Below are positions 24,144 through 33,510 of a stretch of 64,000 nt of DNA, piece after piece. Origin of the DNA: Variovorax sp. CF079. Lineage in GTDB: Bacteria; Pseudomonadota; Gammaproteobacteria; Burkholderiales; Burkholderiaceae_C. The notes below the pieces were generated by a model that was not told the origin of the DNA, ran no database searches, and saw only the letters and a program-made list of their open reading frames with translations. How positions within the stretch are numbered: position 1 is the first letter of the stretch; every line of letters begins with the position of its first letter. The position numbers and the translations under genes were made by a program. The stretch lies in NCBI RefSeq assembly GCF_900101545.1, contig NZ_FMZU01000021.1, positions 62,001-126,000 on the forward strand, written 5' to 3'.

Positions 24144-26183
24144 ATGAAGCCGGCCTACGTGAAGGCGCTGTTCGCCGGCACCATCTTCACCAGCGCCTTC
24201 CTGCTGTTCCTGGTGCAGCCGCTGATCGCCAAGCAGATCCTGCCGTGGTTCGGCGGCTCGGCGGCGGTGTGGTCGGTGTGCATGGTGTTCTTCCAGGTGG
24301 TGCTGCTGGCGGGCTACGCCTACTCGGACTGGATCACGCGCCGGCTGAGCGTGCGCGCGCAGACCCGGCTGCACGTCGCGCTGCTGCTGGCGAGCCTCGT
24401 CTTCCTGCCGATCGTGACCAGCGCGCGCTGGAAACCGACCGGTGCCGAAGATCCGACCTGGTGGATCCTCGGCCTGTTGATGGGCACCATCGGCCTGCCG
24501 TACTTCCTGCTCTCCACCACCGGGCCGCTGGTGCAGTCCTGGGTGGCGCGCACGCCCTGGGGTGCGCAGGTGTACCGCTACTTCTCGCTGTCGAACCTGG
24601 CCTCGCTGGTCTCGCTCTTGAGCTACCCGGTGCTGATCGAACCGCGCAGTACGGTGCTTCAGCAGAGCTATGGATGGTCATGGGGATACGGTCTCTTCGC
24701 CGTGCTGTGCAGCGCCACCACGCTCTATGTCTCGCGCCGCTGGGCCGCGAGCACGGTCGTGCCCGCCTCGAAGGTCGATCGCGCCACCACCGTGCCCGAC
24801 GCGCCGCCGCGCACCGCCGACTACCTGCTGTGGCTGGCGCTGCCGGCGCTCGCGTCCTGGCTGCTGCTGGCGGTCACCAACCACATCACGCAGAACGTGG
24901 CGTCCATCCCCTTCCTGTGGGTGCTGCCGCTGTCGGTGTACCTGCTGACCTTCGTGCTGACCTTCGAGAGCGACCGCTGGTACCGCCGCGGCGTGGTGCT
25001 GCCGGCGGCGGCGGTCATGCTGGTGCTCTGCGCCTTCGGGCTGCAGGACAACATCGGTTCGAACGTCAAGACCGGGCTGCCGATCTATGTCGCCGGCCTG
25101 TTCGTCTTGTGCATGTTCCTGCACGGCGAGATGGCGCGGCTGCGCCCGGGCGCGCGTTACCTCACGCGCTTCTATCTCATGCTGTCGCTCGGCGGTGCCG
25201 CAGGCGGCGTGACGGTGGGGCTGGTGGCGCCGCACGTGCTGCCGGCCTACTACGAGCTGGGCATCGGCCTGGTGCTCGTCGCGCTCGCCGGCGTGGCGCT
25301 GCTGCGCACCCGGCGCATCCTGGTGTTTTCGACGCTGGCGCTCGCCGCCTGCTGCGCGTGGTTCCTTGTGCTGCAGGTGCGCCACGACGTGACCGGCGCG
25401 CGGCGCATGGTCCGCAATTTCTACGGCACGGTGATCACGTTCGACTCGCACCGCGCCGATCCGGCCGATGATGTGCGCCAGATGTACCACGGCTCGGTCA
25501 AGCACGGCGAGCAATACCTGGCGCCCGCGCGCAGGCGCGAGCCGACGGCCTACTACGGCCCCGACTCCGGCATCGGGCGGGCGATCGCCGCGGCGCCGCT
25601 GCGGCCGCGCCGCGTCGGTGTGATCGGGCTCGGTGCCGGCACGCTCGCGGCCTACGGCCGGGCCGGCGACGTCTACCGCTTCTATGAGATCGATCCGCAG
25701 GTGTACAAGCTAGCGGACACCGAGTTCAGCTTCCTCGCCGACAGCGCCGCGCGCATCGAACGCGTGACTGGCGACGGGCGGCTGGCGCTCGAGCGCGACA
25801 GCCCGCAGGCCTTCGACGTGCTGGCGGTCGATGCGTTTTCGGGTGGCGCGGTGCCCGTCCACCTGCTCACTGCCGAGGCCATCGATGTCTATCTGCGGCA
25901 CATGCAGCCGGGCGGCGTGATCGTCTTCAACGTCACCAATCGCTACATCGCGCTGGCCCCGGTGATCCAGAAGATTGCAGACTCCAAGGGCCTGCACGGG
26001 GCGCTGGTTCACGACGAGGCGGAGAGCACCCCGTTTCGCGCCACCGACTACGTGCTGGTCGCGCGCGATCCGCAGGCGCTGATGCGCCATCCGATCCGCG
26101 GCGCGACCTCTGCGCCCGAGCCGATTGCGAGCCTCGAGCCCTGGACCGACGATTTCAACAATCTCTTCAGCGTGCTGAAGTAG
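24144..26183 (+). CDS. fused MFS / spermidine-synthase-like membrane protein (copy 1)
   Basis: A 679-residue protein. Residues 1 to about 420 form ten or more membrane helices (first AGTIFTSAFLLFLVQPLIA; SSLATSLVSLL-like region NLASLVSLLSYPVLIEPRST); residues about 430-679 are a SpeE-like methyltransferase-fold domain with GVIGLGAGTLAAYG (SAM or dcSAM-binding glycine loop), FYEIDPQV (acidic ribose contact) and VLAVDAFSGGAVPVHLLT. The family is annotated as fused MFS/spermidine synthase but true polyamine synthesis is unproven. A paralogue follows directly and is highly similar over the whole length. Confidence 0.87.
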   Translation: MKPAYVKALFAGTIFTSAFLLFLVQPLIAKQILPWFGGSAAVWSVCMVFFQVVLLAGYAYSDWITRRLSVRAQTRLHVALLLASLVFLPIVTSARWKPTGAEDPTWWILGLLMGTIGLPYFLLSTTGPLVQSWVARTPWGAQVYRYFSLSNLASLVSLLSYPVLIEPRSTVLQQSYGWSWGYGLFAVLCSATTLYVSRRWAASTVVPASKVDRATTVPDAPPRTADYLLWLALPALASWLLLAVTNHITQNVASIPFLWVLPLSVYLLTFVLTFESDRWYRRGVVLPAAAVMLVLCAFGLQDNIGSNVKTGLPIYVAGLFVLCMFLHGEMARLRPGARYLTRFYLMLSLGGAAGGVTVGLVAPHVLPAYYELGIGLVLVALAGVALLRTRRILVFSTLALAACCAWFLVLQVRHDVTGARRMVRNFYGTVITFDSHRADPADDVRQMYHGSVKHGEQYLAPARRREPTAYYGPDSGIGRAIAAAPLRPRRVGVIGLGAGTLAAYGRAGDVYRFYEIDPQVYKLADTEFSFLADSAARIERVTGDGRLALERDSPQAFDVLAVDAFSGGAVPVHLLTAEAIDVYLRHMQPGGVIVFNVTNRYIALAPVIQKIADSKGLHGALVHDEAESTPFRATDYVLVARDPQALMRHPIRGATSAPEPIASLEPWTDDFNNLFSVLK

Positions 26184-26242
26184 GGTCCGGGTCCGAGAAC
26201 GCCTGCATGACGATCAAGGGGTTCTCGCGAGGCGCGGCCGGC

Positions 26243-28276
26243 ATGCGGCCGGCCTACGTCAAGGCACTGTTCGCCGGCACCATCTTCGCCAGTGCCTTCC
26301 TGCTGTTCCTGGTCCAGCCGCTGATCGCCAAGCAGATCCTGCCCTGGTTCGGCGGCTCGGCCGCGGTGTGGTCGATCTGCATGGTGTTCTTCCAGGTCGT
26401 GCTGCTGGCAGGTTATGCCTACTCGGACTGGATCACGCGCCGGCTCGGCGTGCGCGCGCAGGCGCGGCTGCATGTCGCGCTGCTGCTCGCGAGCCTCGTC
26501 TTCCTGCCGATCGTGACCAGCGCGCGCTGGAAGCCGATCGGTACCGAAGACCCGACGCTGTGGATCCTCGGCCTGCTCGTCGGCACCATCGGCCTGCCGT
26601 ACTTCCTGCTCTCCACCACCGGGCCGCTGGTGCAGTCCTGGGTGGCGCGCACGCCCTGGGGCGCGCAGGTCTACCGCTACTTCTCGCTCTCGAACCTGGC
26701 CTCGCTGGTCTCGCTCCTGTGCTATCCGCTCCTGATCGAGCCGCGCAGCACACTGCTGCACCAGGCCTGGGGCTGGTCGGTGGCTTACGCCGTCTTCGTG
26801 CTGCTGTGTGCGAGCACCACCTTGTACATGGCGCGGAACTGGACCACGGCCACGCAAGCCGCGCCCGCGTCCGCGCCGGCCGCTGCGCCGGGCGCGAAGC
26901 CGCGCGGCACCAACTACCTGCTCTGGCTCGCGCTGCCGGCGCTCGGTTCGTGGCTGCTGCTCGCCATCACCAACCACATCACGCAGAACGTGGCGTCCAT
27001 CCCCTTCCTGTGGGTGCTGCCGCTGTCGGTCTACCTGCTGACCTTCGTGCTCACCTTCGAGAGTGACCGCTGGTACCGCCGCCGCGTGTTCCTGCCGCTG
27101 GCCGCAGCGATGCTCCTGCTGTGCGCCTTCGGGTTGCAGCACCGCATCGGCACCAACATCAAGACCGCGCTGCCGATCTACGTCGTCGGCCTGTTCGCCC
27201 TGTGCATGTTCCTGCATGGAGAGATGGCCCGCATGCGTCCCGCGGCGGCCTGGCTCACGCGCTTCTACCTGATGCTCTCGCTCGGCGGCGCCATCGGCGG
27301 CGTGAGCGTGGGGCTCGTCGCACCGCATGTCTTGCCGGCCTACTACGAGCTGGGGCTCGGCCTGGTCCTGTGCGCGCTGGTTGCTGCCGCGCTGTGGCGC
27401 CGCAAGCGCATCGGCCTCGCGGCCTCGCTGGCGCTGGCCGGTTGCTGCGCCTGGTTCTTCGTACAGCAGGTGAAGAGCGATGCGGTCGGCATTTTTCGCA
27501 TGGAGCGCAATTTCTACGGCGCGCTGCTCACCACGGAAACGCGCAGCGGTGCGAAGGGCGCGATGCGCAAGCTCTATCACGGCTCGATCAAGCACGGCGA
27601 GCAGTACCTCGCGCCCGCATTGCGCCGCGAGCCAACGACTTACTACGGGCCCACCTCAGGTATCGGACGCGCGATCGCCGCCGCGCCGGCGGGCCCGCGC
27701 CGCGTCGGGCTGATCGGCCTCGGCGCCGGCACCCTGGCGGTCTACGGCCGGCCGGGCGACATCTACCGCTTCTATGAGATCAACCCGCTGGTCTTCGAGC
27801 TGGCCGATCGCGAGTTCAGCTTCCTGGCCGACAGTGCGGCGCGCATCGAGCGGGTGCTGGGCGATGCCCGGCTCGCGCTGGAGCGCGAGAGCCCGCAACG
27901 ATTCGACGTGCTCGCGGTCGATGCCTTCTCGGGCGACTCGATACCCGTTCACCTGATCACGGCAGAGGCGATGGATGTCTATCTGCGCCACATGCAGCCC
28001 GGCGGCGTGATCGCCTTCCATGTGAGCAATCGCTACCTGGCCCTGGCGCCGGTGGTCGACAAGATCGCGCGCGCCAAGGGCCTGCACGCGGCGCTGGTGG
28101 TGGACCAGCCAGACAAATCGACGAGCCTGCACGAGACCGACTGGGTGCTGGTGTCGCGCGACCCGCAGGCCTTGGTGCGCGACCCGATCCGCGGCGCCAC
28201 TTCCGTCCTCGAGCCGATCTCGGGCCAGAAGCCCTGGACCGACGACTTCAACAACCTCTTCAGTGTGCTGAAGTAA
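26243..28276 (+). CDS. fused MFS / spermidine-synthase-like membrane protein (copy 2)
   Basis: A 677-residue paralogue of the preceding gene, colinear from MRPAYVKALFAGTIFASAFL to the identical C-terminus WTDDFNNLFSVLK. The same architecture is present: a polytopic N-terminal part and a SpeE-like domain with LIGLGAGTLAVYG, FYEINPLVFELAD and VDAFSGDSIPVHLIT. Long stretches of DNA are identical at all codon positions, including about 80 bases at 24483-24562 against 26582-26661. I chose ATG 26243 by comparison with copy 1; an ATG at 26207 would add 12 residues without similarity. Likely a recent tandem duplication, possibly still undergoing gene conversion. Confidence 0.87.
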   Translation: MRPAYVKALFAGTIFASAFLLFLVQPLIAKQILPWFGGSAAVWSICMVFFQVVLLAGYAYSDWITRRLGVRAQARLHVALLLASLVFLPIVTSARWKPIGTEDPTLWILGLLVGTIGLPYFLLSTTGPLVQSWVARTPWGAQVYRYFSLSNLASLVSLLCYPLLIEPRSTLLHQAWGWSVAYAVFVLLCASTTLYMARNWTTATQAAPASAPAAAPGAKPRGTNYLLWLALPALGSWLLLAITNHITQNVASIPFLWVLPLSVYLLTFVLTFESDRWYRRRVFLPLAAAMLLLCAFGLQHRIGTNIKTALPIYVVGLFALCMFLHGEMARMRPAAAWLTRFYLMLSLGGAIGGVSVGLVAPHVLPAYYELGLGLVLCALVAAALWRRKRIGLAASLALAGCCAWFFVQQVKSDAVGIFRMERNFYGALLTTETRSGAKGAMRKLYHGSIKHGEQYLAPALRREPTTYYGPTSGIGRAIAAAPAGPRRVGLIGLGAGTLAVYGRPGDIYRFYEINPLVFELADREFSFLADSAARIERVLGDARLALERESPQRFDVLAVDAFSGDSIPVHLITAEAMDVYLRHMQPGGVIAFHVSNRYLALAPVVDKIARAKGLHAALVVDQPDKSTSLHETDWVLVSRDPQALVRDPIRGATSVLEPISGQKPWTDDFNNLFSVLK

Positions 28277-28361
28277 GAAAAGTGCTGCGGTGTTCCCTCG
28301 ATTGGCGGCATTAGGTCACACGAGGAGAGGTTATCGACGGTCCTTTGGCCGGCGTTGCGCC

Positions 28362-28390
28362 TTGCCGCCGGTATAACCCGCCGGCGGCAA
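28362..28390. promoter_or_regulatory. 10-base perfect inverted repeat upstream of the two-partner secretion operon
   Basis: TTGCCGCCGG and CCGGCGGCAA separated by nine bases, TATAACCCG, which contain a TATAAC like a -10 element. It lies 32 bases before the TpsB start. It may be an operator over the promoter or a 5' leader hairpin; no T run follows, so it is not an intrinsic terminator. Confidence 0.45.
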
Positions 28391-28421
28391 TCCACGCCCG
28401 CTACTTCGACCTGGCCTCCCA

Positions 28422-30038
28422 ATGAAAACAACCAAAAGCGGGATGCGGCTGCGTCGTACCCAGATGTTCCTGATCTTCGCGGCCTTCGCCGCTGCCGCGC
28501 CTGCCGTTCAGGCCGCCGACGAGGCTGGCAGCAGCGGACCCCGATTTGCCATTTCCCGCTTCGCCGTGGAGGGCAACAGCTTGCTGCCCAGCGCAGAGGT
28601 CGATGGCCTGCTGGCTCCTTTTGCCGGCCCGGCGCGCAACTTCGGCGACGTGCGGCGCGCGGTGGAAGCGCTGCAGCAGGCGTACCGCCGGCGCGGCTAC
28701 AGCGTGGTCCTCGTGCAATTGCCCGAGCAGGAGCTCGCCCAGGGCGTGGTGCGCGTCAAGGTGATCGAGCCGCGCATCCGCCGCGTCGCGGTGGAAGGCA
28801 ACCAAGGCTTTTCGACCGCCAACATCCGCGCCAGCCTGCCGGCACTGAAGGAAGGCGCCACGCCCAACATCCGCGACGTTTCGGCGAGCCTGAAAGTGGC
28901 CAACACCAATCCCGCCAAGCAGATCACGCTGGCGCTGCAGGCTGCCGAGCAGCCCGACGAGGTCGCCGCCGTTGTCCGCGTGGCCGAAGACAAGCCATGG
29001 CGCATCGGCCTCGCCGCCGACAACACCGGCAACGCCGACATCGGCCGCACGCGCCTGAGCACGCTCTACCAGCATGCCAACCTCTGGGGCCTGGACCACG
29101 TGGCGAGCCTGCAGTACATCACGTCGGCCGAGAAGCCTTCGAAGCTGAGCGTGTTCGGTGCGGGCTACCACGTGCCGCTGTATGCGCTGGGCGATTCGCT
29201 GGATTTCTTCGCCAGCCATTCGGACGTGAACTCCGGCATGCTGACGGCTGGCGTGCTGAACCTGCAGGTCAGCGGCAAGGGAACGGTCCTGGGCACGCGC
29301 TACAACCACAACCTGCCGCAGTGGGGCGACCTGAGCTCCACGCTGATCTACGGCGTCGACTGGCGGACCTACAAGAACGACATCGACCTCGAGGGCGCCC
29401 AGCTGGGCGGCGAGGTCACGGTCCATCCGCTGTCGCTCGGCTATTCCGGCCAATGGGCCCTGCCCGCCGCCGTGCTCGGGGTCCAGCTCATCGGCCTGCA
29501 GAACATCCCCGGCGGGTCGAACGGCCGCAGCGAGGATTTCGCCCGCCAGCGCGCCGGCGCCTCGGCCAGCTACCGCATCCTGCGCTACGGCGCGGCCTAC
29601 AGCCGGCGGCTGGCGGACGATTGGCAGCTGCGCCTGCAGTTCAACGGCCAGGCCACCCGTTCGGCACTCGTCTCCGGCGAGCAGTTCGGCGCCGGCGGCG
29701 CCGGTTCGGTGCGGGGCTTCCAGGAGCGCGAGGTCGCCGGCGACAAGGGCCAGTTCGCCAACGTGGAAATCCAGACGCCCAATTGGTGCCCGGCCACGGC
29801 TGCCATCGTCGTGCAATGCCGCGCGCTGGCCTTCGTCGACGCTGCCAGCGTGTCGCGCAACAAGGCGCTGCCCGGCGAAGAGCAGCGCACGTCCATCTCC
29901 AGCGCGGGCCTGGGACTGCGATTCGCCATGGACCGGCGCGCCAGCCTGCAGGTGGACTACGCCCGCGTGATCGACGGCGGCGGCGTGCGCGCGTCCGGCG
30001 ACAGCCGGGTGCACGTCGCCCTGTCGCTTTCCTACTGA
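28422..30038 (+). CDS. ShlB/FhaC/HecB family outer-membrane transporter (TpsB)
   Basis: A 538-residue outer-membrane protein that exports its TpsA partner. A signal peptide (MFLIFAAFAAAAPAVQA, residues 15-31) is followed by two POTRA domains (about 42-190: FAVEGNSLLPSAEVDGLL, then RRVAVEGNQGFSTANIRASL) and a 16-strand barrel from about 200 to the terminal aromatic of ALSLSY. SVRGFQEREVAGDKG is the conserved L6-loop VRGY/F motif that reaches into the pore. The gene ends one base before the earliest possible start of the exoprotein gene, so the pair is co-transcribed. Confidence 0.92.
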   Translation: MKTTKSGMRLRRTQMFLIFAAFAAAAPAVQAADEAGSSGPRFAISRFAVEGNSLLPSAEVDGLLAPFAGPARNFGDVRRAVEALQQAYRRRGYSVVLVQLPEQELAQGVVRVKVIEPRIRRVAVEGNQGFSTANIRASLPALKEGATPNIRDVSASLKVANTNPAKQITLALQAAEQPDEVAAVVRVAEDKPWRIGLAADNTGNADIGRTRLSTLYQHANLWGLDHVASLQYITSAEKPSKLSVFGAGYHVPLYALGDSLDFFASHSDVNSGMLTAGVLNLQVSGKGTVLGTRYNHNLPQWGDLSSTLIYGVDWRTYKNDIDLEGAQLGGEVTVHPLSLGYSGQWALPAAVLGVQLIGLQNIPGGSNGRSEDFARQRAGASASYRILRYGAAYSRRLADDWQLRLQFNGQATRSALVSGEQFGAGGAGSVRGFQEREVAGDKGQFANVEIQTPNWCPATAAIVVQCRALAFVDAASVSRNKALPGEEQRTSISSAGLGLRFAMDRRASLQVDYARVIDGGGVRASGDSRVHVALSLSY

Positions 30039-30060
30039 CATGACCCGAGGGATGAAAAAA

Positions 30061-32619
30061 ATGAAAACAACCCACGCACGAACTGCACGGGGCTTGTTGG
30101 CAGCCGCGCTCATGCTCGCCGGCGCGGGCGGGGCTGTAGCCCAGACCGTCGTCCACGGCCAGGCCAGCTTCCAGCAACTGGGCAATGTCCGCGCGATCAC
30201 CAACACCCCGGGCACCATCATCCAGTGGCCCGGGTTTTCGATCGCGGCCGGCGAGGTCACGCGCTTCATCCAGCAGAGCCCCACCAGCACGGTGCTCAAC
30301 CGCATCACGGGCCAGGAGCCTTCGCTGATCCTGGGCGCCCTGCAGTCGAACGGCCGCGTCTTCCTGGTCAACCCCAACGGCGTTGTGTTCGGCGCCGGTT
30401 CGCGGGTGGACGTGAACGGGCTGGTGGCTTCCAGCCTGGCGATCTCCAACAGCGATTTCCTGGCCGGCAGGATGAACTTCAATGGCGGCCCCGTGGCGGG
30501 CCGCGTCGCCAACCAGGGCCGGATCTCGACGCCGGAAGGCGGCCACGTGATCCTGATCGCGCCGGACGTCCAGAACAGCGGCCTCATCCATTCGCCCGGC
30601 GGCGACGTGGTGCTGGCCGCGGGTCGCAGCGTGAAGCTGGCCGACAGCGCCAACCCGGCCCTGCACGTCGTGGTCAGCGCGCCGCAGGATCAGGCCGTCA
30701 ACCTGGGCGAGATCGTGGCGCAAAGCGGGCGCATCGGCATCTATGGCAACCTGGTCAACCAGCGCGGCCTGGTCAGCGCCGACAGCGCGACGGTGGGCGC
30801 CGGCGGGCAGATCGTGTTCAAGGCCAGCGGCGACCTGCTGCTGGAGGGCGGCAGCCTGACCAGCGCCACGGGTGCCGGCACCGGCACCGGCGGCACCATT
30901 CATCTCCTGGGCGAGCGCGTGGGCCTGGCGGGCAACGCGCGCGTGGACGCCAGCGGCGAGGCCGGCGGCGGCACCGTGCTGGCCGGCGGCGACTATCGCG
31001 GCCAGAACCCGGCCATCGCCAATGCCCAGCAGCTCTACGTTTCCGGCGACGCCAGCATCCGCGCCGACGCCATCGGATCCGGCAACGGCGGCAAGGTGAT
31101 CGCCTGGTCCGACGGCATCACGCGCGTCTACGGCAGCATCAGCGCCCGCGGCGGCGCCCGCTCGGGCGACGGCGGCTTCATCGAAACCTCGGGCCACACG
31201 CTGGACATGCGCGGCCGCGTCGATACGCGCGCGCCGAACGGCCGCACCGGCACCCTGCTGCTGGACCCGACCAACATCTACATCGCGAACGACCAGGCCA
31301 GCGCCACCGCCGCGGGCATGGTGGGCACCGATAGCTCGGCCGCCACCTTCGTCGCCACCGGCGCCGTGAGCGACTCGCTGCTGACCGTCGGCACGCTGCA
31401 GGCCGCGCTCGCCAGCAGCATGGTGGTGGTCACCACCGACAACGCGGCGGGCACGGGCGCCGGCATCATCCAGGTGGTTGACGCCGTGACGTGGACCAGC
31501 GACACGAGCCTGGCGCTGCATGCCGCCGCGGGCATCAACATCAACGGGGCCATCACCGGCGGGCCCGGCAGCCGGCTCGAACTGCGCACCGCTGCGGGCG
31601 ACATCAACCAGACGGCGCCCATCACCGTGGTGACGCTGTCGGCCCGCGCGGACACCGGATCGGTCAACCTCACCCACGCGGGCAACCAGGTGCAGCAGCT
31701 GGCCGGCTTTGCCGGCGGGGCCGGCGGATTCAATTTCCGCGGCAACAACACGCCCTTGATCATCGGCATGGCCGGCCCCGAAACCGGCATCACTTCGCTG
31801 GGCAGCGGCCCCATCAACATCGACGTCGCCGGCAACCTCACGCTGCAAAGCCCCGTCAGTTCGCAGGCGGGCAACATCGTGCTGACCTCCGCGGCCACCT
31901 TCGACAACCAGTCCACCGTAGATTCGATCAGCGGCCGCGTGACGGCGCAGGGCATCGTGCTGCGCCCCTCGCTGGCCGACTGCATGGCCGACACGGCGCT
32001 GACAGGCTGCGCCGCGGTGCTGCCGACCCTCGCGGCCTGCCAGGAAAATCCGGCCACCGCCGGCTGCTCGGTCGTGTTGCCGCCGCCTGCGCCGCCCCTG
32101 TCACCTGCGCCTGCGCCAGCGCTCCCCACGCTGAGCGCATGTATCGCCGACCCGGCCATGGACGGCTGTAGCGCCGTGCTGCCCAGCCTGGCCGCCTGTA
32201 CCAGCACGCCCAGCATGCCCGGATGCAGCGTGATCCTGCCGAGCCTCGGCACCTGCACGGCCGTGCCCACGCGGTCGGGGTGTTCTGCCGTGCTGCCAAC
32301 GTTGTCGCAATGCATCAGTGCACCCAGCACGACGGGTTGCTCCGCCGTGCTGCCGAACCTCGCCGCTTGCACCGCGACCCCTGCACTGATGGGCTGCTCG
32401 GTCGTGCTGCCACCTGTGCAGACCACCCTCTCGTCAACGCCCCTCACCCAGGCCGTGAACACGACCGTCGACATCATCAACACCGTCAGCACCACGGTGT
32501 CTCAGCCGGTCGTCAAGTCGGAATCCAAGAAAGAAGCGACCAAGGAAGAAACAAAGGAAGCGGCGAGCGACACGGTCGGCGCCAAGAACGAGCCGACCAA
32601 GAAGATGTACTGCAACTAA
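30061..32619 (+). CDS. TpsA exoprotein, filamentous-haemagglutinin N-terminal domain, with Cys-repeat tail
   Basis: An 852-residue exoprotein. After a signal peptide (to AGAGGAVAQ) comes the TPS secretion domain: QQLGNVRAITNTPGTIIQWP, FSIAAGEVTRFIQQ, then NRITG and VFLVNPNGVVFGAGSRVDVN, with the NPNG motif needed for secretion. A right-handed beta-helix of Gly/Ala/Ser/Asn-rich turns follows to about residue 640. Seven copies of a 19-residue cysteine-paired repeat then form a tail, and the end is highly charged (ESKKEATKEETKEAASD) before YCN. The start ATG 30061 has GAGG ten bases upstream; the frame is open to 30040. Confidence 0.88.
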   Translation: MKTTHARTARGLLAAALMLAGAGGAVAQTVVHGQASFQQLGNVRAITNTPGTIIQWPGFSIAAGEVTRFIQQSPTSTVLNRITGQEPSLILGALQSNGRVFLVNPNGVVFGAGSRVDVNGLVASSLAISNSDFLAGRMNFNGGPVAGRVANQGRISTPEGGHVILIAPDVQNSGLIHSPGGDVVLAAGRSVKLADSANPALHVVVSAPQDQAVNLGEIVAQSGRIGIYGNLVNQRGLVSADSATVGAGGQIVFKASGDLLLEGGSLTSATGAGTGTGGTIHLLGERVGLAGNARVDASGEAGGGTVLAGGDYRGQNPAIANAQQLYVSGDASIRADAIGSGNGGKVIAWSDGITRVYGSISARGGARSGDGGFIETSGHTLDMRGRVDTRAPNGRTGTLLLDPTNIYIANDQASATAAGMVGTDSSAATFVATGAVSDSLLTVGTLQAALASSMVVVTTDNAAGTGAGIIQVVDAVTWTSDTSLALHAAAGININGAITGGPGSRLELRTAAGDINQTAPITVVTLSARADTGSVNLTHAGNQVQQLAGFAGGAGGFNFRGNNTPLIIGMAGPETGITSLGSGPINIDVAGNLTLQSPVSSQAGNIVLTSAATFDNQSTVDSISGRVTAQGIVLRPSLADCMADTALTGCAAVLPTLAACQENPATAGCSVVLPPPAPPLSPAPAPALPTLSACIADPAMDGCSAVLPSLAACTSTPSMPGCSVILPSLGTCTAVPTRSGCSAVLPTLSQCISAPSTTGCSAVLPNLAACTATPALMGCSVVLPPVQTTLSSTPLTQAVNTTVDIINTVSTTVSQPVVKSESKKEATKEETKEAASDTVGAKNEPTKKMYCN
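31972..32412 (+). repeat. seven cysteine-paired repeats at the end of the TpsA exoprotein
   Basis: Seven units of 19 residues, consensus TLxACxADPAxxGCSAVLP, each with two Cys in a CX8C pair. A Pro-rich insert (PPAPPLSPAPAPALP) splits units 2 and 3, and units 3-7 are contiguous with a 57-base period. The DNA of the units has diverged at third positions, so the array is old and is kept by selection. Confidence 0.9.
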
Positions 32620-32631
32620 CCGGGGCCGACC

Positions 32632-33444
32632 ATGAACCTCCAATTCCCTGTCCTCGCATCCTTCCTGGCCGCGCTGTCGCTCTGCGGAGCGCAAGCCCAC
32701 GCCGGCACGCCGGCCGCCCAGGTGACGCAGCTGAGCGGCTTCGTCATGGCCGTCAAGGCCGATGGCGTGCTGAAAGTGCTGTCGCCGCAATCCGTGATCG
32801 ACGTGGGCGACACCCTGACGAGCGAGCAGGACACCTACGTTCGCATCGGCCTGGCCGACGGCCGCCAGGCCGTGCTGGGCCCCAAGACCCGGCTGAAGAT
32901 CGCCAGTGCCGCCACGCTCGAGCTGGCCGCCGGTCAGCTGCAGGTGGTCGCAAGCGCAACCCCCGGCGCCGGCCGCCTGGCCATCGAGGCCGGCGAAACC
33001 ACCGTCGATGCCGGCGCAGGCAGTTTCAATCTCTTCTACCGGCCGGATCCGGCCGTCGCCGTGGCGCGGCGCGCTTATGCGCAAGCCAGCCTGGCCTCAG
33101 CCGCCAGCCCGGTGCGAAGCGATGCGGGGACAGCCTTGCCCGTCTGGGAGAGGGTTGCGCAGGTCCAGATCCCCTCCGTGCCGCGCGCACCTTCCGTGCC
33201 GGGCGCGCTCGCGCCAGGCCTGTATGTGCACGTGATCGACGGCTTGGTCAACCTGTCGAACAAGGGAGGGTCGCAACAATTCTCGGCCGGGCAGTTTGGC
33301 TTCACACCCTCCTTCGTGCAGCCGCCGGTGGTATTGCCCATCAACCCCGGCCTCAAATTCACCCCGCCGCCGGTGTTTTCATCCTCGGCTTCCAGCCGCA
33401 CCAGCGGCACGAAGAGCAACACCGTCGATTGCGAAGTGCGCTGA
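32632..33444 (+). CDS. FecR domain-containing periplasmic protein
   Basis: A 270-residue protein with a Sec signal peptide (MNLQFPVLASFLAALSLCGA then QAHA). Residues about 30-130 form a FecR-type beta domain: VTQLSGFVMAVKADG, IDVGDTLTSEQDTYVRIGL, and GRQAVLGPKTRLKIASAA. It lacks the N-terminal membrane anchor of sigma-regulating FecR, so it is soluble or cell-surface associated. The Pro/Ser-rich C-terminus ends with a Cys (VDCEVR). It follows the TpsA gene after 12 bases, so it probably helps or modifies the exoprotein; the role is not established. Confidence 0.83.
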   Translation: MNLQFPVLASFLAALSLCGAQAHAGTPAAQVTQLSGFVMAVKADGVLKVLSPQSVIDVGDTLTSEQDTYVRIGLADGRQAVLGPKTRLKIASAATLELAAGQLQVVASATPGAGRLAIEAGETTVDAGAGSFNLFYRPDPAVAVARRAYAQASLASAASPVRSDAGTALPVWERVAQVQIPSVPRAPSVPGALAPGLYVHVIDGLVNLSNKGGSQQFSAGQFGFTPSFVQPPVVLPINPGLKFTPPPVFSSSASSRTSGTKSNTVDCEVR

Positions 33445-33453
33445 GCGCAAAGA

Positions 33454-33488
33454 AAAAGCCCCGCCAGGCCGAAGCCTGCGGGGCTTTT
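33454..33488. terminator. bidirectional intrinsic terminator
   Basis: A long hairpin with arms AAAAGCCCCGC plus AGGC (one bulged C) and GCCTGCGGGGCTTTT around a CGAA loop. T-rich tails exist on both strands. It lies between the convergent FecR-domain gene and the PsiF-like gene and can end both. Confidence 0.88.
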
Positions 33489-33510
33489 CTTTGCCAGCTT
33501 GCGGCGTCGC

